64,000 nucleotides of DNA, from positions 62,001 to 126,000 of the forward strand of contig QOQV01000008.1 in the NCBI GenBank assembly GCA_003327435.1. Reading direction: 5' to 3'. The stretch's first letter is position 1; every line of letters begins with the position of its first letter. This document shows, in pieces, positions 25,195 to 35,306 of the stretch. Origin of the DNA: Ignavibacteriota bacterium. Its GTDB lineage: Bacteria > Bacteroidota > Ignavibacteria > UBA10030 > BY39. Made by a program: the position numbers and the translations under genes. The notes beneath the pieces were generated by a model. It searched no databases. It worked only from the letters and a program-made list of their open reading frames with translations, and was not told the origin of the DNA.

Positions 25195-26577
25195 ATGAAA
25201 ATTCTGATAAAAAATGGAAAAGTAATCAACTCTGATAAAGAGCTCAATGCTGATATTTTAATCGATGGTGGTAAAATATCACTCATAAAAGAGAATATTA
25301 ACATTGAGACGGAGTTCACAATAGAGGCTTCAAATAAATTAGTTATTCCTGGTGGAATTGATGTTCACACGCATCTGGATATGCCTTATGGCGATATTAA
25401 AACAAGAGATGATTTTGAAACCGGAACAATAGCAGCAGCATTCGGCGGAACAACATCGATTATTGATTTCGCCATTCAATCAAAAGGGCAAACTCTTAAG
25501 GACTCACTCAACATCTGGCTTGATAAAGGCAAAAATGCCGTTCTGGATTTTGGCCTCCATTTAATAATAACCGATGTTAACCCATATGTGCTTTCAGAAA
25601 TTAAAGAAGTAATTGAAAAAGGAGTAACCAGTTTTAAACTATTTACTGCTTACCCAAACAGGTTAATGCTAAGCGATGAGAAAATTTTTCAGGTAATGTT
25701 AAAAGCCAACGAAAATGGTGGTCTAATCTTAATGCATGCTGAAAATGGTGAAGCTATAGAATATTTAATTAACCAAGCACTACAGCAGGGAAAGAAGGAA
25801 CCAATTTATCATGCACTCACACGACCATCACAACTTGAAGCCGAAGCCGTTTATCGTTCCATAATGCTTGCGTCACTGGCTGATGTGCCAATATATTTTG
25901 TACATATTTCTTCCGGTGATGCTATGGATGTTATAAATTTCTCAAAGCAAAGATATGAAAAAATATTTTCGGAAACCTGTCCACATTATTTACTGCTTAC
26001 TGAAGACGAACTACGAAAGCCCAACTTTGAAGGTGCCAAATATGTACTGTCTCCACCTTTGAGGAAGAAAGCTGATCTTAAAAAATTGTGGTCTGCAATT
26101 CAAAAAAATGAGATCGATACAATTGCAACGGATCATTGTCCATTAAATTTTGAAACCGATAAAAAACTTGGTATAGATGATTTCACAAAAATTCCAAATG
26201 GTGGACCAGGAATTGAAAACAGAGTTCAACTGATGTACCATTTTGGTGTAGTCGAAGGTAAAATTTCCTTAAACCGCTGGGTCGAATTAATTTCCACAAA
26301 TCCAGCAAAAATTTTTGGTCTCTATCCTGAAAAAGGCACAATTTCAGTCGGTTCCGATGCAGATATCGTAATCTGGAATCCTGATGTTGAACACACCATT
26401 AGCGCAAACACACATCATATGAATGTCGATTATAATATGTTTGAGGGTTTTAAAATAAAAGGAAATGCAGAAGTTGTGATATCAAATGGCGAGATAATAA
26501 TTCAGAACAACAAATTTGTAGGCAGGCGAGGTAGAGGGAAATTTTTAAAAAGAAAACAATTTGAATTAGCGAGATAA
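25195..26577 (+). CDS. Dihydropyrimidinase/hydantoinase (cyclic amidohydrolase)
   Basis: The 460-residue enzyme hydrolyses a cyclic imide or ureide ring. Binuclear-metal ligands are visible: DVHTHLDM (57-64), the lysine that is carbamylated in this family in SFKLFTAYP (about 145), HAENG, HISSGDA and ATDHCPLN. The C-terminal RGRGKFLKRK is typical of dihydropyrimidinases and D-hydantoinases, more than of allantoinases. It opens a ten-gene operon that also has a molybdenum hydroxylase and an FdrA set. I infer that it cleaves the ring of the hydroxylated heterocycle to an N-carbamoyl product. Confidence 0.92.
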   Translation: MKILIKNGKVINSDKELNADILIDGGKISLIKENINIETEFTIEASNKLVIPGGIDVHTHLDMPYGDIKTRDDFETGTIAAAFGGTTSIIDFAIQSKGQTLKDSLNIWLDKGKNAVLDFGLHLIITDVNPYVLSEIKEVIEKGVTSFKLFTAYPNRLMLSDEKIFQVMLKANENGGLILMHAENGEAIEYLINQALQQGKKEPIYHALTRPSQLEAEAVYRSIMLASLADVPIYFVHISSGDAMDVINFSKQRYEKIFSETCPHYLLLTEDELRKPNFEGAKYVLSPPLRKKADLKKLWSAIQKNEIDTIATDHCPLNFETDKKLGIDDFTKIPNGGPGIENRVQLMYHFGVVEGKISLNRWVELISTNPAKIFGLYPEKGTISVGSDADIVIWNPDVEHTISANTHHMNVDYNMFEGFKIKGNAEVVISNGEIIIQNNKFVGRRGRGKFLKRKQFELAR

Positions 26578-26580
26578 AAT

Positions 26581-27771
26581 ATGAGTAAATTACCACTTTC
26601 TGGAATTAAGGTTTTAGATTTTACACGAATACTTTCGGGTCCATATTGCACAATGAAGTTGGGTGATATGGGGGCTGATATAATAAAAATCGAAATGCAG
26701 GGTTCAGGTGACGATACCCGTTACTGGGCGCCACCATATGTTGGAAACGAGAGTGTTTATTTTCTGAGTGTGAACAGAAACAAAAAAAGTATAACTCTGG
26801 ATCTGAAATCAGATGAAGGGAAGGAAATTGTAAAGAAGCTTATAAAGAGGAGTGACATATTAGTAGAAAATTTTCGTGCAGGTGTAATGCAAAAACTCGG
26901 ATTCGAATATAAAAATGTAAAAAAAATCAATCCAAAAATTATATACTGCTCGATTTCCGGTTATGGTCAAAACAGCCGTAAAAGTAATGAGCCAAGTTTT
27001 GATCTTATTGTTCAGGGTGAGTCAGGATTTATGGATTTGACCGGGTTTCCCGAGGGGAGTCCTACAAAAGCAGGTATTTCGCTTGCAGATCTTGCTGCCG
27101 GACACGCAGCATTTGAAGGAATATTACTTGCTTTAATTCACAGACAAAAAACAAAACGGGGTCAGTATATTGATATTAGCTTACTTGATAGTATAATCTC
27201 GATGTTCACATTTCAATCGCAAATAGCGCTTTCGACTGAAACAGTTCCAAGGCGAAAAGGAAATTTACATCCAACTATAACTCCTTACGAAACATATCAA
27301 ACCAGCGATGGATACATTAACATTGCAGCAGGTAATGAAGGACTGTGGAAGAACTTCTGTAAAGCAATTAACCGTGAGGATTTATTATCAAACGAAAAAT
27401 TTAAAGTTAATCCGGAACGCGTAAGGAACAGAGCTGACCTCGAAAAAGAATTAGTTCCGATACTTAAACAAAAAACTACTAATGAATGGATAAAAATATT
27501 TCAACAATTTGATGTACCGGTTGGAAGAATAAATTCAGTCAAAGAAGCATTAAATTTACCCGAGATGATTGAACGCAATATGATAATAGAAGTAAACCAC
27601 CCAACGATTGGTAAGATGAAAACAGTAGGAAACCCAATCAATATGAGCGAGATTAAAAAACATTCTTATAAACCAGCACCAACCATTGGTCAACACACCG
27701 AACAGATTTTGAGAAGTTTAGGTTACACAAAGAAACAGATTGACCATTTTAAAGAAAAAAACATAGTATAA
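26581..27771 (+). CDS. Class III (CaiB/BaiF) CoA-transferase
   Basis: The 396-residue protein has the family's N-terminal motif (LSGIKVLDFTRILSGPYCTM), GADIIKIE, NRNKKSITLDLKSDEGKE, and the nucleophile-region Asp in FDLIVQGESGFMDLTG. These enzymes move CoA between carboxylic acids. It starts 3 bases after the hydantoinase stop, so it belongs to the pathway, perhaps activating the ring-opened acid or a later product. The acid is unknown. Confidence 0.9.
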   Translation: MSKLPLSGIKVLDFTRILSGPYCTMKLGDMGADIIKIEMQGSGDDTRYWAPPYVGNESVYFLSVNRNKKSITLDLKSDEGKEIVKKLIKRSDILVENFRAGVMQKLGFEYKNVKKINPKIIYCSISGYGQNSRKSNEPSFDLIVQGESGFMDLTGFPEGSPTKAGISLADLAAGHAAFEGILLALIHRQKTKRGQYIDISLLDSIISMFTFQSQIALSTETVPRRKGNLHPTITPYETYQTSDGYINIAAGNEGLWKNFCKAINREDLLSNEKFKVNPERVRNRADLEKELVPILKQKTTNEWIKIFQQFDVPVGRINSVKEALNLPEMIERNMIIEVNHPTIGKMKTVGNPINMSEIKKHSYKPAPTIGQHTEQILRSLGYTKKQIDHFKEKNIV

Positions 27772-27837
27772 AATTTGTTTTAAAATTCTAAGTTTTGTAA
27801 CTTAAAAACACAATTTTTTAAAAAAAAGAGGTATAAG

Positions 27838-28665
27838 TTGATAAACAATTTTTTATACTTCAGACCAGAATCTGAAGATGAAGTGATAGAAAGATTAAAA
27901 CAATATGCAGCTGAATCGAAAATATTAGCGGGTGGAACCGATTTGTTAATCTATATGAAGCAGTATTCACTTTTACCTTCCGTCTTGATTGATATCAAGG
28001 GTATAAAAGATTTATCAAAGATTGATTTGGATTCAGATGGGAATTTGATAATAAATGCTGCAGTCACCTGCAATGATTTGATTGAAAATAATTACATTCG
28101 TAAACATTATCCTGTTCTTGCCGAGGCTGCCCATACGATCGGTTCTTATCAAATCAGAAACCGGGCTACAATTGTTGGGAATATATGCAATGCATCACCT
28201 GCTGCTGATATGGCTGGACCATTACTTGTCCTTGATGCTGCTGTTGTGATTCACAACGGTGAGTCAATTTATGAAGTACCAATAAAAAACTTTTTTACTG
28301 GTGTGAAGAAAACAGTACTAAAACCGACTGAGTATGTAAAGGCAATAAAAGTTCCAGGGAAATATAAGGATAAAGAAAGCGGATATTTAAAAGCCAGCAG
28401 AATTAAAGGACATGATCTTGGAATTTGCAATGTTGCTGTAAGTAAAAACAACGGAACAGTCAAAGTTGCGATCGGCTCGTGCAACATCACACCGGTTCTG
28501 CTACCAGATTTTGAAAGCAAACAGTTAGATGTTAAGGAAGTTATAGATGTTGCAATGAAAAATATTAATCCAATAGATGATGTCAGAGGTTCGAAGGAAT
28601 ACCGGCGTCATCTTGTAAAAGTGTTCATTCAGCGATTGTTAACAAAAGAGGAGATAAGCCATTAA
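27838..28665 (+). CDS. FAD-binding subunit of a xanthine-dehydrogenase-type molybdenum hydroxylase
   Basis: The 275-residue medium subunit starts at TTG, with AGAGG ahead. It carries the FAD-binding KILAGGTDLLIYMK loop (about 31-44) and the second loop GSYQIRNRATIVGNICNASPAADM (the family's TVGGNxxxxSPxxD counterpart). It passes electrons from the 2Fe-2S subunit to NAD or another acceptor. Together with the next two genes it forms the complete L/M/S enzyme. Its stop overlaps the next gene's ATT start. Confidence 0.92.
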   Translation: MINNFLYFRPESEDEVIERLKQYAAESKILAGGTDLLIYMKQYSLLPSVLIDIKGIKDLSKIDLDSDGNLIINAAVTCNDLIENNYIRKHYPVLAEAAHTIGSYQIRNRATIVGNICNASPAADMAGPLLVLDAAVVIHNGESIYEVPIKNFFTGVKKTVLKPTEYVKAIKVPGKYKDKESGYLKASRIKGHDLGICNVAVSKNNGTVKVAIGSCNITPVLLPDFESKQLDVKEVIDVAMKNINPIDDVRGSKEYRRHLVKVFIQRLLTKEEISH

Positions 28666-29143
28666 AACGATAAAAGTAAATGTAAACGGAAGAACCTATA
28701 CAAAATCTGTTCCTCCAAATAAATTATTACTTGATTTTTTAAGGGAAGAGCTTTCGCTTCTTGGTGTTAAGGAAGGTTGTGGTGAAGGAGAATGCGGTGC
28801 CTGTACAGTACTGATGGATGGTAAACCAGTAACTTCCTGTTTGGTACTTGCGGTAGAAGCAGATGGAACTTCTATCACTACAATTGAAGGCGAATCAGTC
28901 GATGGTAAGTTATCGCCATTGCAGGAGGCATTTAAGAATAATCATGCAACTCAATGTGGTTTTTGTACACCAGGTATGATAATGTCGGCAAAAGCTTTGC
29001 TTCAAAGGAATCCGAATCCAACAGAGGAAGAAATTAAAGATGCAATTGAAGGCAACTTTTGTAGATGTACAGGCTATAGGCAAATCATCGATGCAATAGA
29101 AGAAGCTGCAAAAATAATTCAAAGTGAGGTAAGAAATGCCTGA
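28661..29143 (+). CDS. 2Fe-2S subunit of the molybdenum hydroxylase; apparent ATT start
   Basis: The 160-residue small subunit has both cluster motifs: plant-type CGEGECGAC (with the distal Cys in SCLV) near 41-49, and the alpha-helical CGFC...CRC pair near 102 and 134. The reading frame opens at 28658 after a stop at 28655-28657. No ATG, GTG or TTG occurs before the ATG at 28814, and starting there would delete the plant-type cluster. An ATT at 28661 lies 6 bases after GAGGAG and overlaps the previous gene's stop as ATTAA. I therefore take ATT as the start. ATA at 28670 is the only other near-start. Confidence 0.85.
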   Translation: MKTIKVNVNGRTYTKSVPPNKLLLDFLREELSLLGVKEGCGEGECGACTVLMDGKPVTSCLVLAVEADGTSITTIEGESVDGKLSPLQEAFKNNHATQCGFCTPGMIMSAKALLQRNPNPTEEEIKDAIEGNFCRCTGYRQIIDAIEEAAKIIQSEVRNA

Positions 29144-31511
29144 GAAGAGAGAATATAAATACATTGGTAAAAGTTATCCACGTTTGGATGCAGATGAGAA
29201 ACTTACAGGTCAAGCACGATATGTTGCCGATATTGTGTTGCCCGGAATGCTCTATGCTAAGATGCTTACATCACCGTATGCTCATGCAAAGATAAAAAGT
29301 ATCGATGTTGAAAAAGCAAAGTCACTCGAAGGTGTTGTTGCTGTTCTAACCGGCGAAGATTTAGATTACAATGTTGGATTATACTTAGTTGACAAAAGAA
29401 TACTTGCTCGCGGAAAAGTTAGATATCAGGGTGAACCGGTAGCAGCGGTAGCTGCAGAAACACTTGAAATTGCTGAGAAAGCTGTGAGATTGATTGAAGT
29501 AGAATACGAACCACTAAAACCCCTTCTTGATGTAGAAGAAGCTTTTAATGAAAGAGAAAATTTAGTCCATCCCGATTTAGGCAGTTATAGTTATCTCAAA
29601 GCAGCTTTTTATCCACAACCAGGGACTAACATCTGTCATGTAACAAAAATTCGAAAAGGAGATATCGAAAAAGGTTTTTCAGAAGCCGATATAATAGTGG
29701 AAAGGGAATACAACAATCCATCAGTTCAACATGTGCCAATGGAAACTCACGGTGCAATTGTACAGTGGGGAATAGGAGATAAAGTTTTAATTTATACAAG
29801 CGCGCAGTCGCCTTTTACAGTAAGAAACTTATTCTGTCATACATTCAAACTACCCCACCAAAATGTGAGGGTGATAGTTCCTTATGTTGGTGGTGGTTTT
29901 GGAGGGAAAGCTGGAATTCATTTAGAGCCGCTTGTTGCTTGCCTCTCGCATGCTGCTGGTGGAAGACCGGTAAAATTAATTGCAACAAGAGAAGAGGAGT
30001 TTAACACACTCCCCTGTAGATGCGGACTTAAATTTAAAATCAAGACAGGTTTGAAAAAAGACGGAAAGATTACTGCTCAGAAGTTAATACTTTTATGGAG
30101 TGCTGGAGCTTATGCTGATTATGCTGTAAATGTAACTCGTGCTTCTGGTTATTCTGCTGGTGGTCCGTACTTTTATGAAAATCTTTATATAGATTCTTTT
30201 GCAGTGTACACAAATCAGGTTTTTGGAACTGCATATCGAGGATTTGGGCATGTAGAACTTTTCTGGGGACTTGAGCGACATATGGATTTTTGTGCAAAGA
30301 ATTTAAATATGGATCCATATGAATTCCGTAAGATTAATCTGATTAAACCAGGTGATACCACAGCGACACAGGAACCTGTCGTAGATTCTACGGGTAGTGT
30401 TCGCAAATGTCTGGATGCTGTTGTTAAAGCAATTGAATGGAGAGGAAATAAAACCGATTCAGAAAGAGAAAAAGAAATTAAATCAAAAAAAGTTCGCGGG
30501 AAGGGATTTGCTGTGCTTCATAAAGCTCCTGCTATGCCAACGAATACCTCAAGCTCCTGTGTAATTAAGATGAATGAAAACGGCTCCATAATATTAAATA
30601 TTTCATCAACAGATTATGGAAATGGCACTTATACACCAATGGCTCAGGTTGTTGCTGAAGAATTGGATATACCATTGTCAAAAATTCATGTTGCATTTGA
30701 AACGGATACTGATCGCGATCCATACGATTGGCAAACTGTAGCTTCGCGTTTCACCCCAATGGGGGGAAGAGCCGTTGTTAATGCTTGCAACAATCTAAAA
30801 AACAAAATGGCTGCTGTAGCAGCACAGGTTTTTAATTGTTCTCCTGATGATTTTATTTTCCAGGATGAGAAAGTGATTTACAAAAATGATTTAACTAAAT
30901 TTATACCTTATAGCCAATTGGCTACCGGTTATGTTTTTCCGAATGGGAATGCAATTGGTGGACCTCTAATTGGTGTAGGTGTTTACATTGCCGAAGGTTT
31001 AACCCATCTTGATAAAGAAACAGGTAAAGGTTTGCCTGCTTTTAACTGGACTTTTGGCGCACATGCTGTCGAAGTTGAGGTGGATACTGAAACAGGAGAA
31101 TATCAAGTTCTAAAAATTGCCTCTGCTTTTGATGTCGGTAAAGTTATGAATTACGCCTCTTTGAAAGGCCAGGTTATTGGTGGAGTGGTTCAAGGTCTTG
31201 GTACTGCAATGTGTGAAAGGTATGTTTATGATTCACAGGGTCGTTTAATTAACAAAACCTTTACTGATAATAAAATTCCAACTGCAAAAGATATCCCGAA
31301 TGAGTTTATACCAATTTTTATAGAAACAGCACATGATAAAGGCGCATATGGTGCTCGTGGCGCAGCAGAACATCCAATGATTTCAGTTGCACCTGCTATA
31401 GGTAACGCCTTGAGAGATGCTCTCGACATTGAACTCACCTCTATGCCAATCCGAGCCGAAGATGTTTGGTTAGCTCTAAATAATAAAAAGGTACTTGTTG
31501 ATAGTAAATGA
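29136..31511 (+). CDS. Molybdopterin-binding large subunit of the molybdenum hydroxylase
   Basis: The 791-residue subunit shows the XDH/CoxL fold. It has an N-terminal aldehyde-oxidase a/b hammerhead domain (about 14-130) and Moco-binding GGGFGGKAG (about 251-259). TAYRGFGHVE is the counterpart of the substrate-Arg motif of xanthine dehydrogenase. The catalytic Glu is conserved in RGAAEHPMIS (the GxGE counterpart) near residue 750. This argues for hydroxylation of an N-heterocycle with water as oxygen source. It lacks the CODH copper loop. The exact substrate cannot be read. It overlaps the small subunit by 8 bases. Confidence 0.92.
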   Translation: MPEKREYKYIGKSYPRLDADEKLTGQARYVADIVLPGMLYAKMLTSPYAHAKIKSIDVEKAKSLEGVVAVLTGEDLDYNVGLYLVDKRILARGKVRYQGEPVAAVAAETLEIAEKAVRLIEVEYEPLKPLLDVEEAFNERENLVHPDLGSYSYLKAAFYPQPGTNICHVTKIRKGDIEKGFSEADIIVEREYNNPSVQHVPMETHGAIVQWGIGDKVLIYTSAQSPFTVRNLFCHTFKLPHQNVRVIVPYVGGGFGGKAGIHLEPLVACLSHAAGGRPVKLIATREEEFNTLPCRCGLKFKIKTGLKKDGKITAQKLILLWSAGAYADYAVNVTRASGYSAGGPYFYENLYIDSFAVYTNQVFGTAYRGFGHVELFWGLERHMDFCAKNLNMDPYEFRKINLIKPGDTTATQEPVVDSTGSVRKCLDAVVKAIEWRGNKTDSEREKEIKSKKVRGKGFAVLHKAPAMPTNTSSSCVIKMNENGSIILNISSTDYGNGTYTPMAQVVAEELDIPLSKIHVAFETDTDRDPYDWQTVASRFTPMGGRAVVNACNNLKNKMAAVAAQVFNCSPDDFIFQDEKVIYKNDLTKFIPYSQLATGYVFPNGNAIGGPLIGVGVYIAEGLTHLDKETGKGLPAFNWTFGAHAVEVEVDTETGEYQVLKIASAFDVGKVMNYASLKGQVIGGVVQGLGTAMCERYVYDSQGRLINKTFTDNKIPTAKDIPNEFIPIFIETAHDKGAYGARGAAEHPMISVAPAIGNALRDALDIELTSMPIRAEDVWLALNNKKVLVDSK

Positions 31512-32343
31512 TAACCAAATAAGTTCATATCTAATAAAAAATTTCTCTGACATCAAATCAGAGAAATTTTTTGTTCATTCTATTTTTAAGCATACTATCA
31601 ATTTTACCAATGATAAACTTCTTTTTTCTGTATCACCTAAATTAAATTTTTCACCAATAAATATTTCAATAGAAAGTAATCTGTTTGATCTTATCTACAA
31701 CTATTCACATGACTACAAGTCAATTAATTTAAATTTTCCATATATAGATTTTAATTTCTATGAAACAAATCTAAATAGTTTTTCTTTAATCAATACACAA
31801 ATAGAATTCATTAAGTTACCCACTGAAGATTATATAAGAGATTTTATTTTTGTGTGTCTAAACTCGATTAACAATTCCGAAAGTTTAATCAATATCTTTC
31901 AAAATTCTGAACCCACAGATGCAATAATAAGAAAATTTAAGATGATACATCGAAAATTTACAGAGATATTGCAATGCAATAATGTAAGCTCCTATAGGAA
32001 TATTTTAGACGAGATATCTGGATTTGGAAAGGGTTTAACTCCAGCTGGCGACGATTTTTTATATGGAATTCTCGCTACATGGAAAACCTTTTCTTTAAGA
32101 CAGGAATTTGTTTCATATACTGAGAAATATATTCTTGAAAACCAGAATAAATTTAATCTTATAAGTTTTAATTTTTTAAAATCACTCATCGAAGGTGAAA
32201 TATCACTAACAGTGAAAAATATTTTAATAAATATCTCTCCCCAAAAAGATTATAAATCCGAAATAACTGTATTGTTAAATTATGGACACACTTCTGGTGG
32301 GGATATACTAACTGGAATCTTAACGGCTATACAAAATAAATAG
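31495..32343 (+). CDS. DUF2877 protein (AllH-like), partner of FdrA
   Basis: The 282-residue protein starts at a TTG (31495 or 31498, with AAAAAGG just ahead) inside the end of the large-subunit gene; no ATG is available near. DUF2877 motifs are clear at GFGKGLTPAGDDFLYG (about 176-191) and near the C-terminus, SGGDILTGILTA. In E. coli the DUF2877 protein YlbF (AllH) is reported, as I recall it, to form the oxamate carbamoyltransferase with FdrA (AllF) and a DUF1116 protein (AllG). All three lie in a row here, which supports the same complex. Confidence 0.85.
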   Translation: MLIVNDNQISSYLIKNFSDIKSEKFFVHSIFKHTINFTNDKLLFSVSPKLNFSPINISIESNLFDLIYNYSHDYKSINLNFPYIDFNFYETNLNSFSLINTQIEFIKLPTEDYIRDFIFVCLNSINNSESLINIFQNSEPTDAIIRKFKMIHRKFTEILQCNNVSSYRNILDEISGFGKGLTPAGDDFLYGILATWKTFSLRQEFVSYTEKYILENQNKFNLISFNFLKSLIEGEISLTVKNILINISPQKDYKSEITVLLNYGHTSGGDILTGILTAIQNK

Positions 32344-32349
32344 GAAAAT

Positions 32350-33897
32350 ATGAGAACAAAAATCGTAGTCAAAAAGAATCTTTTCTTTGATTCAGTATCG
32401 CTAATGCAACTCTCAGATAAAGTTAAATCGCTCCAGAATATATTAGAAGTTGTAATTCTAATGGCAACGGATACAAATAAATACTTACTTAAAGATATTG
32501 ACTTATATGAAAAAGAACTTGATAACTCAACCCCAAATGATTTGATAATAGCAATAAAAGCAGAAGATGATGAGTCTTTGAAAAGAGCTTTTGATTATAT
32601 TGAAGTTTCTTTGACACAGAAAAGCATAACAAATTCAAGTCAGAGTGAACCAGAAATTGTAATTCAAGAGTATGCTTACCGGGTGCATCCAGATATCAAT
32701 CTCGTTTTAATTTCAACTCCTGGTGAATATGCTGCACTCGAGGCAAAAAAAGCTCTGCTTTCTAACAAGCATGTGATGATTTTCAGCGATAATGTTAAGT
32801 TAGAAGATGAAATTGAGCTTAAGGATTTAGCATTATCCAGAGGTTTGCTATTAATGGGACCGGATTGTGGAACAGCAATGATTAATCATATACCACTTGG
32901 TTTTGCAAATGAAGTTCCTGCAGGTCCAATAGGAATTATTGCTGCATCTGGTTCTGGAAGTCAGGAAGTGGCAAGCTTAATCGCAAAACTTGGCTCAGGA
33001 ATTACTCAACTCATAGGTGTTGGTGGACGCGACCTTAATGAGCAGGTTGGTGGTAAAATGATGCTTCAAGCACTTCAAAGTTTAAACAATGATCCTGAAA
33101 CAAAAGTTATTGTTCTGATTTCAAAACCACCAGCAAAAAATGTAGCTGAAAAAATTTTGAACGAAGCAACCAAAGTTAATAAACCAGTTGTTATCTGTTT
33201 CCTTGGCGCTGATAACTCTTCACAAGAAAGTAGAAATTTACACTTTGTAAAATTTTTAGAAGACGCTGCATTAAAAGCAGTTGAATTAGTAACAGGTAGA
33301 AAAGCAATTTATACGAGATTTAACATTTATGAATTAGCAAAAATAGAATCAGCTAAGCTAAATGAAAACCAAAAATACATTCGTGGATTGTATGCAGGTG
33401 GAACTCTGTGTGATGAAGCAATAATCTACCTATCACAGGAGTTTAATACAATTTATTCAAACATTCATTTTGATAATAAATATAAACTCTCTGATAATAA
33501 AATTTCGATAAAGGACACACTCCTTGACCTCGGTGATGATGAATTTACCAGAGGTAAGGCACATCCAATGATTGATCCACAGTACAGAAATATCCGACTC
33601 TTGAATGAATCGGATGATCCTGATGTTGCAATTGTTCTTCTGGATTTTGTACTTGGATATGGAGCTCATCCTGATCCAGCTGGTGTAGCTATTGGTATCA
33701 TCCAGAAAGCAAAAGAAAAATTTATGAAAAGAAACCAGCATTTAATAGTGATTGCATCAATAACTGGAACGGAAAATGATCCACAAATTTTATCGCAACA
33801 ACAAAAGAAATTAGAAGATGCTGGCGTAATTTGTATGCCAAGCAATTTACAGGCAGTAAAATTAGCAGCATTGATTAAGAAGGAATTAATTCAATGA
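32350..33897 (+). CDS. fdrA: FdrA-type carbamoyltransferase subunit
   Basis: The 515-residue protein is FdrA-like, distantly related to succinyl-CoA synthetase: CoA-ligase-like motifs GPDCGTAMINHIPLGFAN and GIIAASGSGSQEVASLI (about 175-210), and GVGGRDLNEQVGG. The His of acyl-CoA synthetases is not needed for the proposed role. FdrA with the two flanking proteins would transfer a carbamoyl group from an N-carbamoyl acid to phosphate, giving carbamoyl phosphate. AGGAAAAT precedes the ATG. A carbamate kinase to make ATP from it is not in the window. Confidence 0.9.
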   Translation: MRTKIVVKKNLFFDSVSLMQLSDKVKSLQNILEVVILMATDTNKYLLKDIDLYEKELDNSTPNDLIIAIKAEDDESLKRAFDYIEVSLTQKSITNSSQSEPEIVIQEYAYRVHPDINLVLISTPGEYAALEAKKALLSNKHVMIFSDNVKLEDEIELKDLALSRGLLLMGPDCGTAMINHIPLGFANEVPAGPIGIIAASGSGSQEVASLIAKLGSGITQLIGVGGRDLNEQVGGKMMLQALQSLNNDPETKVIVLISKPPAKNVAEKILNEATKVNKPVVICFLGADNSSQESRNLHFVKFLEDAALKAVELVTGRKAIYTRFNIYELAKIESAKLNENQKYIRGLYAGGTLCDEAIIYLSQEFNTIYSNIHFDNKYKLSDNKISIKDTLLDLGDDEFTRGKAHPMIDPQYRNIRLLNESDDPDVAIVLLDFVLGYGAHPDPAGVAIGIIQKAKEKFMKRNQHLIVIASITGTENDPQILSQQQKKLEDAGVICMPSNLQAVKLAALIKKELIQ

Positions 33898-35294
33898 GTG
33901 AAAAAATTCATCAGCTCTTTTCGCAAAAAATATCTGTTTTGAATATTGGTATAAAATGGTTTTCTGATAATGTAAATCTAAAAGGTGCAAAAGCTATTCA
34001 ACTTGAATGGAAACCACCTGCCTCTGGAAATATAGATTTAATTAATATATTAAAATCGCTTTACAACGAGGAGGTTGAGGATGCAAATCAAAAAGTGATT
34101 GAGATAATCCAGAATGGACACCCAAAATTAATTGGACTGGGAACTGCCAGAGATGTAATTCCCGGGTTTGATGAATGGACAATTTTGCATGCTGGCCCAC
34201 CAATTGAATGGGAGCTAATGTGTGGACCAATGAAAGGTGCTGTAATTGGTGGATTAATTTATGAGCAAAAAGCCAGAACTAAAAAGGAAGCAGAAGAAAT
34301 TGCAAAAACAAAGGTAAAATTTTCACCCTGTCATCATTTTCATGCTGTAGGACCTATGGCAGGAATTATTACATCTTCAATGCCTGTGTGGATAATAGAA
34401 AACTCAACCTACGGTAATAAAGCATTTGCGACTTTGAACGAAGGTTTAGGAAAAGTTTTAAGGTATGGTGCATTTAGTACCGAAGTAATTGAGCGTTTGA
34501 ATTGGATGAGAGATGAACTTTATCCGATTTTAAGAGATGCTATTGAAATGAAAGGTTATATTGATTTGCGGTCATTAATAGCTCAAGCATTACAAATGGG
34601 TGACGAGTGCCACAATCGTAACAAAGCAATTACTTCATTATTTTATCGTGAGATTGCACCTTTTGTGATAAGAACAAAATTTTCAGATTCACAAAAAGCA
34701 AAAGTATTGGAGTTTATAAATTCAAATGATCACTTTGGATTAAATCTTTCGATGCCTGCCTGCAAATCCATAATGGAGCCAGCTGAAGGAATTCCCAAAT
34801 CAACAGTTATTACAACTATGGCGAGAAACGGTGTAGAATTTGGAATCAAAGTGTCGGCATTTAAAGATATTTGGTTTACTGCACCATCACCAAGAGTTAG
34901 AGGATTGTATTTTCCAGGTTTCACCGAAGCAGATGCAGCATTGGATCTTGGTGATTCAGTAATAACAGAGACCTCCGGGATTGGTGGTTTTGCAATGGCA
35001 ACTGCACCTGCAATTGTGGGTTTTGTTGGTGGCTCAGCTAACGATGCACTTAATTATACAAAGATGATGTATCAGATTACATTAACAGAAAACAAAAACT
35101 ATCAGATACCTATTTTAAATTTCCGAGGTACACCAACGGGAATTGACTTGCGCAAGGTCATCGAAACGGGAATTCTCCCGATAATTAATACAGGTATAGC
35201 ACATAAAAATGCTGGCGTTGGACAAGTAGGCGCAGGACTTGTTAACCCACCAGTTGAATGTTTCGAAAAAGCCTTAAGAAAATTTAAAAAATAA
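33894..35294 (+). CDS. DUF1116 protein (AllG/YlbE-like), partner of FdrA
   Basis: The 466-residue protein begins in an ATGA overlap with fdrA, after AAGGAATT. It has the DUF1116 landmarks: GLGTARDVIPGFDEWTILH (about 81-99), HFHAVGPMAGI, MGDECHNRN (about 239) and a Gly-rich C-terminus GVGQVGAGLVNPP. DUF1116 proteins occur with FdrA and DUF2877 in carbamoyltransferase loci. It is a probable catalytic or structural subunit; its separate role is not settled. Confidence 0.88.
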   Translation: MSEKIHQLFSQKISVLNIGIKWFSDNVNLKGAKAIQLEWKPPASGNIDLINILKSLYNEEVEDANQKVIEIIQNGHPKLIGLGTARDVIPGFDEWTILHAGPPIEWELMCGPMKGAVIGGLIYEQKARTKKEAEEIAKTKVKFSPCHHFHAVGPMAGIITSSMPVWIIENSTYGNKAFATLNEGLGKVLRYGAFSTEVIERLNWMRDELYPILRDAIEMKGYIDLRSLIAQALQMGDECHNRNKAITSLFYREIAPFVIRTKFSDSQKAKVLEFINSNDHFGLNLSMPACKSIMEPAEGIPKSTVITTMARNGVEFGIKVSAFKDIWFTAPSPRVRGLYFPGFTEADAALDLGDSVITETSGIGGFAMATAPAIVGFVGGSANDALNYTKMMYQITLTENKNYQIPILNFRGTPTGIDLRKVIETGILPIINTGIAHKNAGVGQVGAGLVNPPVECFEKALRKFKK

Positions 35295-35306
35295 AAGGAG
35301 ACAAAA

